From assembly GCA_016110215.1 (NCBI GenBank), contig JADWQD010000008.1, positions 496,001-560,000 of the forward strand: DNA of 64,000 nt, written 5' to 3'. Within the stretch, counting starts at the first letter, position 1. Each line of letters starts with the position of its first letter. A program made the position numbers and the translations under genes. The DNA comes from Capronia americana (taxonomy: Eukaryota; Ascomycota; Eurotiomycetes; Chaetothyriales; Herpotrichiellaceae). Of the stretch, positions 22,430 to 33,245 are shown in pieces. Under the pieces are notes generated by a model. The model was given only the letters and a program-made list of their open reading frames with translations, was not told the origin of the DNA and did no database searches.

Positions 22430-23415
22430 CTCAGGGGTAATTGGCAGGGTGGCAAGGACCTGGTGCCTTTGCGTATTGTGCTGCTCGTGTCTTCCCTGTC
22501 GTCATGCGATGTGGCCGCGGTGTTCGAGAGTGGCGCTGATTTGAAATCGAAAGGAGAGCGTATCACTAAAAAATGATGGATTGGAGAAGCTAACGGCTGC
22601 AGCTTCGAACGTGTAGAGCTTGTAGCGAAGATAGGCTGCAAGTCTGCTGATGCTGGAGCACAATCTTTTGAATCATCTCAGTGTTCGCTGTGTGAGCGAA
22701 AGGGGAACGTGGAGGCAGCAAGCGGCGGCCGTAGTCCATGTGAAAGAATGCGTGACTCTTGCCAAGCTTTCTCCGCCGAAAATGGTTAGCGCGGCTAGGC
22801 ACTGCTTGCATTTGCGTTTGCGTTTGCGGTTCATTCAAACGGCTTCTTCAGCTTCTCGCAGTTTCTTGAGAAGGCCTTGCTAGGTCGGACGCTGGGACGG
22901 GACTTTTAGCTATGGTATGTCTGGGACTTTACTACCTACTTGCACCCGGCTACCTTTGCGGGACGAGCAGGTCAGGATGGCAGCGAATATCTAGGAACAA
23001 TTTCCACTCCCAGAGTATATTTGGGATTTCACTCACTGCCGAAGTCCAACGTTTGGCATCTTTGAATTTGGTGCCCTTCATTCACCTGTTCCTCGCCCAT
23101 GCCCCGGTATATACACAAAGAGCCTGACCAAGTGACATGACAGACTACTTACTCGCCAACGTTCTCAGAAGAAAAAGGCCCAAACCTCGCAAACAATTGA
23201 CAATGAGAACGACAACGTGATACTGTTCTTCCATGTTTGAGTCGTGTGCGCGATATCTGAGGAAATACACAATAGAAGGACTTCTTCGGGAGGAGTTTGC
23301 CGACATTACTTGCAGGGAAATGCCATATTCATACAAGGGTATCTCAGTTCGTAAAGTCATTTCAGCATCCAGTCATCATCTCCTGTCCGCTATGCGGCGC
23401 CGTCTCCATTCAAGG
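22430..23415. other. Intergenic region upstream of the acidic protein
   Basis: About 1.0 kb between two minus-strand genes: the 3' flank of the SNF2 helicase and the promoter of the acidic protein. No gene or repeat is seen. Confidence 0.45.
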
Positions 23416-26400
23416 TCAGAGCTCATCATCTTCGCTTTCCGTCTCGATTTCCAGCTGCGCCTTCTTCTCCAGCTTCACTGGAGTACTCTTCTCGGCCTTG
23501 AACTTAGTATCCTTCACTCCATCATCCTGCTGCCTCACACTCTTCGAATGCCCCTCCTTCACTTCGTGATCCCTGTTCTTGACATGTCCACGGAGCACAT
23601 CCCTCCGATATTGGTAAAACCGATCAAGACACTCCCGTCTCTCAGCCTGCGTCCAGTTCTCGACCACAAGCGCGAAAGTGACGACGTCATCGCCATATCC
23701 TGCCCACCTCGCCATACTGCAGAACTGTCTCTTCCTGACAGCCTGAGGCGGCCGGTATTTGTATTTGACTCCGCCGTCAGGTGTGTCAATTCTATTCTCA
23801 CGCTGTTGTTCGTGGAATGCATTGTCGTAAACGTTCTCGTACAAATCTTCGTCATCATCGCTGTGTAGCAGCTGTTGTGACGGCTCGTCTTCGAAAACCT
23901 TCGCCTGTTGCTCTTGAGTGCCCCAACGCTCTTTGCTAGCTGCGGCTTCCTCGGCACGTTTCGACAGCAACGCTTCGACCTTCGAAGAGCCTACAACCTC
24001 GCTATTCTCATGCGTGTACGAGACGCCGACCGAGGCGAGAATCGCCTGTATTGGGTCATGCTTCTTGGTTGCATTCTTGGTTGATCCGAATGGCGCGCTT
24101 GAGCGCGATCGAGACGAACGGCTTTCATCGCCAATTATCTCCGCCGCGAGCTGGGACAGTGCTGCATCCTCCGTATCGGGATCCGCCTTGATCCGATGTG
24201 GCTTATAATCCTGAATATTCCCACTGGCTTCATCGGCGTTGTCGTCAGAATGCTCCTCGACCTCCAGATTTGCAACTCGAACGTCGGCTTTGGATTCGGC
24301 AATATTTGTTTTGTTCACGATATCCCGTAGTACTTGATTCTCGCCCTGATACGCGAACAGATTCTGCAAGCCAAAGATTTCACCTTTCTGATCTTGCCGG
24401 CCTTGAACGCCTTGGAAATATCGTCGTTCGCTTGTAGCGTTATACCCAATATTGGCTTGTTGTTGCTTGTAGATTTGCCGAGCGTAGACAATTTCCTCCA
24501 ACGTACCTTGACTGATTAGTCGGAACACCTCCACGTCCCGGGTCTGTCCGATTCGATATGCCCGATCTTGAGCCTGCAAGTCATAGCTGGGGTTCCAGTT
24601 CGGATCGACGATGACCACCTTGTTGGCAGAGGTGATATTCAATCCAATACCACCTGCTCGGGTGCTAATGAGAAACACAAATTGGGACGGATCGGTGTTG
24701 AAGTCTCTGACTGCCTTGTAACGCTCTTCGTACGCCATGCTTCCATCCAAGTATGTGACGTTGAACTTTGTGCTGATGAACAAGTTTTGTAACATTCTGA
24801 GTAAGCGGACGCTGTGAGAGAAGATGAGGACTTTGTTGTCACCTTGATCATGCCAAAAGCTTAGGAGCTTCTTCAAGACCCGCCATTTCCCGCAATACTC
24901 TGGGTTGGCAGTGTGCATGATGCTGTCACGAGTCCGGTAGATTTCCTGCCATTTGTCGGGCATACAGATCTCAAGCATGTCAAGGTCCTTTGCTTGCTTC
25001 TCTTTAGGGTCAGTCCCTTGAGGAATAAGGATGGCCAGATGATTTGACAGGTTCCGCAAAGCGTTAATTGCGGGAAAAACCCAGCTCTGCCAGGTAGTCC
25101 CATCCTCTAGTGTCATATGGCAGCACCAGCCCGCCTTTTTCTTTGGAACTCGGTTGCAGTCACAGAACTCAGTGGAATTTTTGACCAGCTGGCCAATGTC
25201 ACTGTCGAGGAAATTCTGGTAGGCTTCTGCCTGAGTGGCTGTGAGCGGACAGAAGACGACACGGTCTGATTTTTTGGGTAGCTGATGTTTGATCAGAGCT
25301 TTCGTTCGTCGAAGGAAGAATTTGGGCAGCAAATTCTGCACAAGCGCTTTCGCTGTCTTTCGGGCGATGGCCAGTTCATACTGTGTAGCGTCGTGGCTCT
25401 GACCCAACTTCAGCGGTTCGCAGATGGATTTCTTCCACGTCGCAATGGGCCCTAGCCTACCGGGATTTGTCCAATTAAGGAGTGTCCATAATTCCTCATA
25501 TTTGTTTTGTATTGCGGTGCCAGTCAGGCCGATGCGGCAGAGTGCATTAACGTCGTTCATGGCGATTGTGGTTGCGGATTTGTGTTCTTTGATAATGTGG
25601 CATTCGTCTGCAACGACACAATCCCATTTAACAAGGTTGATCTCATCTTTGTTAGCTCGATAGGTGTGATAGGTGGTGATCATAACTTCGAGCATCCCCG
25701 CTTCCGCTTGTAGAAGCGCATCATGCCGTTGTGTTGCACCACCATGGTAGGTTTCGACATACCACCAGCCCCAACGCTGGAACTCATCTTTCCAGTTTTC
25801 CATGAGGGTTCCTGGGCAGATGATGAGGGTCTTGGGGTACCGCTGTTGGGACCGCGACATTTTTCGCATCCTCTTTTTGTCACGCTCGTCCCCGGTCTTT
25901 CCATAAGCCGCAGTCAAGAATGCAATAACCTGGACAGTCTTGCCCAGCCCCATATCGTCTCCAAGAATACCGCCTCGCTGGTAGACAAAGAGCTCATGCA
26001 AGAACTTCACCCCGTCAATCTGATAATCGCGCAAAAACTGGGCAATTGGCGCCGGAATGAGGCCCAAAGAGTTAGGGAGCTCAATATCCTTGTAGGCTCT
26101 GGTGGCAGTCGACAATGGAAAGTCTGGTCGTTCGATTAGATCTTCCAGGTGCTCCTCATCGGAGAAGTGGATCTCATCATAATTAGGGGGCAGTTCCAAA
26201 CCACCGTCTTTGAGCTGCCTTAGACGCGCGTCAAAATTGGCTCTTCGATCCCTCATGTACTCAGGCATCGTCCACTCCATCAGGTCTTGGTCATCGTCAG
26301 TATCTCCGTGAACTCTCACCCTTCTACGCTTTCTGGCAGGGCCCTGTCTTCCAACGCCGGTGGTGAATTTTGTCTTTCTAGCCTTTGGACGTGGTGCCAA

Positions 26401-26790
26401 CTCCTCGTCAATGGCTTCGAGTATCCGTGTGGTTCCTTCTCTTTTCGCCCTCACCTTTGGCTTTGTCTTTGTGTCTTCTTTTGACGCCTCATGATCTTCA
26501 TCCCATTCTTGCTCGAGCCGCCTGAGCTCTTCATCAGTTGAATCATCTTGGGGTTGCTCTGTCGTATCATGTCTGGAGTGGGTCCACTTCCTTGCACTTC
26601 GGCCATGTGTCCCCAGAATGATATCCGGGTTCTCATCTTGGGGAGGAGTTTCTGGAGTGGACTCTGGACTCTTGGGGACTGCGAGGAGATGCTTATCCAC
26701 CGTCTTTGCAAGAGAGGGGCCGGTTCGAGCCTGTTTCCGTCTTATGCGAGGTGCATCCAGGTCATCGTCTTCGCTATCGGAGAGCAACAT
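23416..26790 (-). CDS. SNF2-family DNA helicase/ATPase, ERCC6L2 (Rad26L)-like
   Basis: Nuclear ATP-dependent DNA translocase linked to DNA repair in the ERCC6L2 group. One exon encodes 1124 residues. After an acidic, basic-patched N-terminal ~230 residues, the SNF2_N domain begins near FLRDYQIDGVKFL. Walker A is DDMGLGKT with Lys284, and motif II is DECH (395-398). The helicase C domain shows LIFSHSVRLLRML, YLDGSMAYEER, STRAGGIGLN and QAQDRAYRIGQ. A cysteine-containing insert (FCDCNRVPKKKAGWCC) lies between the lobes. The C-terminal segment KRQFCSMARWAGYGDDV with VENWTQAERRECLDRFYQYR resembles the HEBO region of ERCC6L2, which supports this subfamily over Rad26/CSB or Mot1. Start MLLSDSEDDD. 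Confidence 0.88.
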   Translation of the reverse strand: MLLSDSEDDDLDAPRIRRKQARTGPSLAKTVDKHLLAVPKSPESTPETPPQDENPDIILGTHGRSARKWTHSRHDTTEQPQDDSTDEELRRLEQEWDEDHEASKEDTKTKPKVRAKREGTTRILEAIDEELAPRPKARKTKFTTGVGRQGPARKRRRVRVHGDTDDDQDLMEWTMPEYMRDRRANFDARLRQLKDGGLELPPNYDEIHFSDEEHLEDLIERPDFPLSTATRAYKDIELPNSLGLIPAPIAQFLRDYQIDGVKFLHELFVYQRGGILGDDMGLGKTVQVIAFLTAAYGKTGDERDKKRMRKMSRSQQRYPKTLIICPGTLMENWKDEFQRWGWWYVETYHGGATQRHDALLQAEAGMLEVMITTYHTYRANKDEINLVKWDCVVADECHIIKEHKSATTIAMNDVNALCRIGLTGTAIQNKYEELWTLLNWTNPGRLGPIATWKKSICEPLKLGQSHDATQYELAIARKTAKALVQNLLPKFFLRRTKALIKHQLPKKSDRVVFCPLTATQAEAYQNFLDSDIGQLVKNSTEFCDCNRVPKKKAGWCCHMTLEDGTTWQSWVFPAINALRNLSNHLAILIPQGTDPKEKQAKDLDMLEICMPDKWQEIYRTRDSIMHTANPEYCGKWRVLKKLLSFWHDQGDNKVLIFSHSVRLLRMLQNLFISTKFNVTYLDGSMAYEERYKAVRDFNTDPSQFVFLISTRAGGIGLNITSANKVVIVDPNWNPSYDLQAQDRAYRIGQTRDVEVFRLISQGTLEEIVYARQIYKQQQANIGYNATSERRYFQGVQGRQDQKGEIFGLQNLFAYQGENQVLRDIVNKTNIAESKADVRVANLEVEEHSDDNADEASGNIQDYKPHRIKADPDTEDAALSQLAAEIIGDESRSSRSRSSAPFGSTKNATKKHDPIQAILASVGVSYTHENSEVVGSSKVEALLSKRAEEAAASKERWGTQEQQAKVFEDEPSQQLLHSDDDEDLYENVYDNAFHEQQRENRIDTPDGGVKYKYRPPQAVRKRQFCSMARWAGYGDDVVTFALVVENWTQAERRECLDRFYQYRRDVLRGHVKNRDHEVKEGHSKSVRQQDDGVKDTKFKAEKSTPVKLEKKAQLEIETESEDDEL

Positions 26791-27701
26791 CTTCTTGCTG
26801 ATGAGCGACCGGGTGGTACATAGCGAGGCGAAGGTGCAACCTTGTTAGATATCTACGGTCCTTCTTGACAAAGAGGGGCATTTGCGGGCAGTGAAAGCGT
26901 GGCAACCGCGACAAATTCCCTACCGCGATGACGCGCTCTCACGTGACCGTCCCTTTGCTTTAGGTATCTTGGTACGTTTACGTTTGCATCTTCGACTTCT
27001 CGATATTCACCTTGATCACCCCTACCTCTCCAACACCTTGATCAACGTTGGCCTGACACCCGGGGCCACGTCGCGGTGTGTGAGAGACTCCCGTCGCAGG
27101 CGGTCGGCAGTTGTGTCTGTATCCCACCTATACACCGGAGAGTGGCCGTCGCGGCCGAAGCTTTCGCAGTAAGCCATGAAGCCATCCTTGGCTCTAGCTT
27201 GGTGGGAGCCCATCAGGTAGAGAGACATTCGTGTTATCCCTCCCTCTCCTCTACTGATATACCTCAATCACCCCTGTATTATGGAACCGGTCAACTCCAC
27301 TCTTTCTGGTCTTGTGAATTGCCACAGTTCTGATGTGCACGCGGCCTTTCCAGCATCCGAATCGGGCCCGAGCATGTTGTTATTCCCCAGCCTGAGTTCG
27401 GCAGATGCATCCTCAAAAGCGAGGGATTGTAGCCCCATGGGGAAGCCTCTATTTCTCCAATCTTACGCTGGTCAACACCTTCCCCACTGCCGACTTTGGG
27501 TGGAAGACTCCGCATCCATCTCCATGGCAGAATCATTGTGTGGCCCCACGATGTCGATCGCAGAGTGCCACCGTATTAGAGCGTCCGTGATATCTTGAAG
27601 CTTCATCACCTCTGTGGCTGCAACCCTAACCATCAAAAAACTCTGGCATCACGAGAAACTGGTAGTCGAAAAGACAGAGCGACGATACAACCAACAAAAC
27701 A
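26791..27701. promoter_or_regulatory. Divergent promoter region, SNF2 helicase and dioxygenase
   Basis: A 911 bp interval between two divergent genes. Open frames are short and overlapping and none resembles a protein family. Presumed to contain both promoters; no specific element is claimed. Confidence 0.4.
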
Positions 27702-28989
27702 ATGGGTTCGATCTCACAAATGAAGCTGAAGCGCAGCCCGCTAAAGAATTCTGGGTCGATCGACCATCTCGAATATGTGGACGTGACGCCAATCATTGGG
27801 CGCGAATACCCGACAGCCAAACTCAAGGATATCTTGAATGCCTCGAACGCGGAAGCTCAGATTCGCGACCTCGCCATCACCATCTGCGAGCGTGGCGTTG
27901 TCTTCTTCCGTGCGCCCCAAGATGACCTGACTGTTGAGGAGCAGAAGAGGATCACCTATCTATTGGGGAAGTTGACGGGCAGGCCTGAGGATCATGGGTT
28001 GCATGTCCATCCATTGTTCAACGATCCCAACAACATTCCCATGGCGGATGGGACGACGGATGAAAACATGTCAGTTGGCTTTCGGAAGCACGAGGCAGAG
28101 TGCTGACATACAGGCAGCTACGTGATCAACTCAGAAGCCATGAAGAAACTATACGCCACCATGAAGAACCGACCAAACAGCACGGGTGAGCCAAAAGACT
28201 TGAGCCGAGAATGGCACAGCGACTTGCTGTTCGAAGAGTGTCCCGCCGATTTCAGCTTCTTGCGCATGCAAGATACACCTCCCTCTGGCGGAGACACCCT
28301 TTGGGTCTCTGGTTATGAACTGTAGGTCGTGTCGCTCGTGCTCGCCACCCGGTCATTAACATACTCCCTTTCTTCCAGCTACGATCGCCTATCCCCACCA
28401 TATCAAGCCTTCCTCGAGTCCTTAACGGCAACCTGTGCGCAACCCGTCTTCGAGTCCGCGACCAAAGCCGGTGGTTACGAAATCACCTCGCCTCGTGGCT
28501 CCCCGTTGAATCATGGATTAAATTTCTCCCCTGTGCACCCAGTCATCCGTACCCACCCAGTGACTGGCTGGAAGTCTCTTTTCGCAGGTGTTGGACTGCA
28601 CGTCTCGCGGATCAATGATGTCTATTCCTATGAAGATCAGATGATACGGGATTACGTTCTCAGGCTGATCACGCGCAACCACGACTGTATAGCGAGGATG
28701 CACTGGACGAAGCAGGCTTGCGCCATTTGGAGCAATGCGTGCACATTGCATGCAGCGACGGTATGTCACCTTTGTGCAGACCAAGGCTCGGCCACTCGCT
28801 GCGTTTCCCCCCACAATCTCAATCCTAGATCTACAGGAATGCTGCTAACAAACCACTCCGCTCTAGCCCGACACACATCTTGTGGACGGAGTCAGAGTCG
28901 GTGTGCGCGCCTCGGGTGTTGGCGAGAAGCCATATCTGGATCCCGCATCGACAGGAAGAAGAGAAGCACTTGGTCTACCCAGAGTCTAG
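27702..28989 (+). CDS. TauD/TfdA-family Fe(II)/2-oxoglutarate-dependent dioxygenase
   Basis: Non-heme iron oxygenase that couples 2-oxoglutarate decarboxylation to hydroxylation of a small substrate, such as a sulfonate, herbicide-like acid or amine. Four exons (27702-28069, 28118-28321, 28379-28760, 28867-28989) join to 358 residues. The facial triad is His156 and Asp158 in REWHSDLLFEE and His315 in TLHAAT. The 2-oxoglutarate-binding Arg fits GVRVGVRAS in the last exon, followed by GEKPYLDP. The stretch before the distal His reads AIWSNACTLHAAT where most relatives have a WDN-type motif, so substrate preference may be unusual. The first exon start MGSISQMKLK is the only ATG before the homology. 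The function in vivo is unknown. Confidence 0.87.
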
Positions 28990-30245
28990 CTTGCAAAAAG
29001 ATTGCGCTTATGATCGGGTTACCGCTGAGCGTCCCGGCTAGGCAGCGTCCAGCCAAGGAACCCGCGCGCTCATTGATGGGTTGAGAGGCCGGGCGTAGGC
29101 TGTCGATATAGGTGAACACAAAGTGCCTGCCTGTTCGTGGGCTGCATAGATTGACCGCGGAGCAAACTAGCTCATTCTACGTACTATACGCTTATCCGAA
29201 AGTGTGCATATGTGAAATCAACTACGGACTATTACAAGCCCTCCGGTTTTCTTCACGAGCGCCACGGTCTAAATGCGGCAGCCACATCTCTTCTCATTGC
29301 TTGAAAGACCCCACCGAAGCCAATATTCACTTCCTTTCCTTTACACAGTAGGTGCTCTAGTTTTCCACAAAACTTTTGAGCGGCCTTCCAGCCATGCGGC
29401 TCTGCTGTACGCCTATCTGCTCATTACGAGATGACTCTTTGCGCGTATTCGCGTCTCCCAGTATGCCCTCTGAGTCTACCCTTCCAACCCGGCAAGACTG
29501 GCGCTGTCTTGTGGTGCTATCGCCATGTAGTGGGCATCGTGACCTCGGCAAGAGAGAATAATGACTGCTGCGACGCCACCTCTCTAGCGTCAGACCTGGG
29601 GCATTTATCTTCGCTTGGATGATATTCACTGGGAATCTCAGAGGTGTTCTGTACATTTTTGTCAAAGTCACCTTCTTCCTACTAATGCTGTATTTCTGAT
29701 AGTGATTCCAGTGGGTTCAAGCACCCCGAACTTATTTTCGATTGACCCCACGCAGCAAGCTTAGCGCCCAGGTCTAATCCCAGACGGTGATCCGATCGTT
29801 GTACAACAGTAAGCTCCTCCAAGCTTTTGATCTCTGAGCTGGATGGATGAAAGCCTGTGCCCAACCTCAGTCATTTACCGTTTTACAACACGCGATTTCT
29901 TCGCTACAGGTACCCCGAACTCCGCGCTGTGCGCTGTGCGCTTTGTGCCCCCCTGCTTAACCCCTGATTGTTGTTCCATGGCGCCATGTGGCTTGTTTCA
30001 GGCTTCGCGTCGCCCCAGCAGGCGCTGCTTGTTGCCAGTCCTTTTATGCACTTCCCCACTGTTTTATCTTTCTCGCATGCTTTCAAGGCGTTTCCCGTTT
30101 CGCTTCTCTAGCTCAAGGCCGCCCGGTCTTGTGCAGAGATGATCCGCTTCTTAAGATGATGTTGGTTCCACAATTGGAAACCCCCAGCTCGGCGCAATTT
30201 GCGCAACTTGCGGCCTATTGATCGCAAACTCTTTCATCGACATCA
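28990..30245. other. Intergenic region
   Basis: About 1.26 kb between the dioxygenase and the surface protein. A short direct repeat (gctgtgc twice) sits near 29926-29940. The last 250 bp are CT-rich as in promoters. I see no gene. Confidence 0.45.
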
Positions 30246-31315
30246 ATGCCCTTGGGCGCAGGAGTTACCATGACTTCGTCACCATATGCCGGGGATCACT
30301 CCTCCTACAGCGACAAACAGGTTGCGTCGAGCATCGATCAGGGCATAGAAGTCGTCACACATGCCCAGCCTTATCCGGACGCGTACTCGTATGCCAATCC
30401 GAACAATCCCAACCATGACCATTCGAGAGGCGGCGGCGGAGGTGGAGATCTCGAGGTCGTCGACGACCTCCTTTTAAACGATAGTGCAAAGCCAGCGTGG
30501 TCCGAGCGGAATCCAAAAAGGAGGATATGTGAGCTGAGCCGAAGGAACCTTATAATTGTGATTGCAGTTGCGACGGCATTGGCTGTGGCTGCCATCATCG
30601 GAGGCAGCGTGGGAGGCGTGCTTGCCAATAAGAACAGTTCAGGAAGCACTCAGGCCGACGCTGTGCAGGTGAGATTCGCTTTTCCTTCTCCACCTCCACT
30701 GACCGTGTGCTGATGTCTCTTGCCTTGAAGTCGAGCAGCACGTCTCCTGCCATCACACAAGCCAGCGCAACAGCAACAAACACAGTACCAGCTGTGACGA
30801 GCGTACCTGAACCAGTAACCTCCGCAACCATCTCATCCTCTCCAGTGACCTCCGCAACCATCTCATCCTCTCCAGTGACCTCCACAACGGTGTCATCATC
30901 CTCAGTATCCACGACCACAACCGGCACCTCCTCTACCCCGACACCAACATCGTCCGAAGGAAGCTACAACTGCCCTTCAGACAACAACAAGTCTTACGTC
31001 TCCTCTCTTCTCAGCGCCGGAACCTGGAACATTCTGTGCGACACAGATTGGCCAAGTGGCGTCGACGGCTTAGGCGGCGGAACGGTAATCGACCTCACTG
31101 CCGTCATTGCCTATAGTATTGAAGGTTGTATCGACCAATGTGCTGCATATATCGTAGCTGGCGGAAATTGTGAGGCGGTTGTCTACGGCGCCAACATTAC
31201 CCTCGCGCTTAGTAGGGGCGGGGTCCAAGGCAATTGTTTCTTAAAGAGTAACCGCGGAGCAGAGAATACTGTCGACAACAGCGGACAGGTAGAGGCAGCG
31301 TATCTGTCCTCGTAA
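30246..31315 (+). CDS. Single-pass Ser/Thr-rich surface protein with a C-terminal cysteine-rich (PAN/apple-like) domain
   Basis: Probably a plasma-membrane or wall-linked sensor or adhesin-like protein; no function can be assigned. Two exons (30246-30668 and 30731-31315) give 335 residues. A second ATG at 30270 would give 327 and has a similar context. The N-terminal ~100 residues are cytosolic in style (Gly-rich, PKRRICELSRR). A transmembrane helix follows (NLIIVIAVATALAVAAIIGG), then a Ser/Thr-rich stalk with tandem repeats likely to be O-glycosylated. The C-terminal ~115 residues hold six cysteines, with CDTDWPSGVDGLG and SIEGCIDQCAAY typical of fungal apple-like domains. No signal peptide is seen, so it would be a type II-like or reverse-anchored protein. 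Confidence 0.78.
30813..30902 (+). repeat. Three tandem 30-bp coding repeats
   Basis: Three consecutive 30-bp units of the pattern cagtRacctcc-cAaC-tcatc encode VTSATISSSP-type decapeptides in the Ser/Thr stalk. The first two units are nearly identical and the third is diverged. Confidence 0.8.
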
Positions 31316-32440
31316 ACCGTTGTGGTGTTAAGACACCCAACTCAGTTTGCATACTACGCCGGGAATGCCGGGACTTGATGGGTGCAACACCCAGTCACCA
31401 GCAGAGGAAAATACTAGTCCCAGCATGTCCGGGACAGTGCACCACCGGTTCGGGGCCAATGCCGGATCAACAGCAGCACAAAAGAATTGTCCGGACGACA
31501 GATGAATGCACGTCACGCCGAGGCCACAGCCTGAAAGTTGCCGAACATTTAAAGGGCACCTCATCGCTACGTGATCCTGCTCGGGTGAGTCACTGATGTC
31601 GCTGCAGAGATAAACATATGGCCGGGTCCATGTCGCTATCCAACTGTTCGACCAGTGCTCCATGCGCTCATTCGTTATCCTCTCGCTGACGCATGTCCAT
31701 AAGTCGCGTCGGCGGCTCCGCATCAGTTTGCCTTGAATACAGCTTTGGGAGATTTCCAGTTCTGTCAGAAGGGTGCATTAAAAAAGGGGATGTGCTGTAC
31801 ACTCGCGGGCCTTGCAGGTGGTACAATCATAACGACTTATACGGCACATGAGTGCTTCGGAGAATACTAGGATACATTGAGATGCCATGCGTGAGTGAGT
31901 ATGCACCTCGGAGTCGTCTCAAGAAGCTGACCTAGGAGGGAGCGGACTTTGTAATTAGATAGAAGCCAAGTTGAGACAATCAAAAGTCGGGACGCCGTCC
32001 TACCTTCCAATGATGAGATTTGCAAGGAGTCTTCATGGTTAACCTTGAGCACGAAAGGAAAGCAATTGTGTAGCTGGAGACTCAGAGACACAATCGATTC
32101 GCCAAACTAGCTTGTTACAGTGGGTTTCAAGAATTCGTGGAATATCATTGATGGTGTGAGGCGACTGTCTATGCCTGCTGATTGTGGAAGGCCGTGCCGA
32201 CGCCCTGCTTACTGCCTCTCACGCTCTCTCCGACAAGTGGCTCTCGCCAGACTCGACGCGGGAGCTAGAAGCTGTTTGGAATTCTGTTAAACCTCCCCAC
32301 TGTCCTCAGCGGCTACGCCTCGAGAAGGGTCCTATGCACGATAGTCTATCGGAAACTTGCCAGATCAACCCCGACCTTTCGTCGAATCGGTCGAATAAAA
32401 GCTCACGTGGTACGCGGTTTCCTGTAAGAGCAAGCACAAC
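31316..32440. other. Intergenic region, possibly with unrecognisable 5' part of the P450 relic
   Basis: About 1.1 kb with only short open frames on both strands. It lies immediately upstream of recognisable P450 remains, so it may contain eroded sequence from the missing N-terminal half, but I cannot align any of it with confidence. Confidence 0.35.
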
Positions 32441-33245
32441 ATGGGGTTAACCAGCTCGGTGTCTTTCGACCTGGTACATACTTCTAGCGCTGATACTAGG
32501 CGCCGGCTCATACTCCGTACATTCGCACATACCGGCCGCTCAGTCACAACCCCGGGGCCCTAAGCCATTGGCATGTTTCGCCTACCCTCTCCTTCCAAAT
32601 CCATTTGAAGGGCGAGATATACGAGGAATACACGAACTCCAGCAGATGACCTGCGTCGGTGGATGGCAGCACGGTATTCCGGAAAGACTATGCGAGGTCT
32701 GCATTGGTTTCCTCCTATCGCTGGGATGCTGGCGAAGAAGGTAAGCCGTATGAAATGTACATTGATGACCCTCAGAAGCTGGCGGATCGCACAGACGCCA
32801 TCCACTGGAGATACTATCAGCGGCCATTTCGTGCCTGGAGGTGTTCCGATGGCGTAAGTCCATTCTGCTGCGGAAATGATGATTCCCACTGACCAGTGAC
32901 CAACAGCAACAGCTGCGCCGCCAAAGCGGTCCACCACTCTGCCAGCCTGTTCGGCCCCGATAAGGAAGCCTTCCACCCTGAGGGCAAGATTTTGACCGTA
33001 CACGGCGGCGACTAGCAAACCCCCGAAATTCAAAGCCCATGGACCAGAACAACGAACTTATCTTCAGGTATGGAAAATATCGATGTTTGGGGCACTAGTG
33101 TTGCCATATTTGAATCGAATACAGTGTTTGTGGGGTTATTGAGGTTTGGAGCTTACGTTGACCGATCCCTCACACGTGTGGGATACAAGGTACTTTGGTC
33201 CTCACTTGCAAAAGAACATGTGGGTAGCGGTCAGGAGACGGACGA
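32441..33245 (+). pseudogene. Decayed cytochrome P450 (pisatin demethylase-like class)
   Basis: Remains of the C-terminal half of a P450, read in several frames. From 32441 a segment with GLTSS and SADT corresponds to the I-helix region. At 32663 onward, ARYSGKTMRGLHWFPPIAGML matches the usual PYLQ-E-GLR-FPP region, but the ExxR glutamate codon is missing and the arginine is a histidine. TISGHFVPGGVPMA follows. A GT-AG intron can still be drawn (32855-32907) into SASLFGPDKEAFHPE, the PER-region equivalent, and then a stop. From 33070, WGTSVAIFES and TVFVGLLRFG match the L-helix after the heme loop, but the heme-binding cysteine segment is lost. Stops, lost catalytic residues and missing N-terminal half show it cannot make an active enzyme. 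Confidence 0.75.

Noticed and set aside
32560..33052. Two overlapping ~156-codon minus-strand frames
   Set aside because: They lie opposite the P450 relic, whose motifs are on the plus strand, and show no family resemblance.
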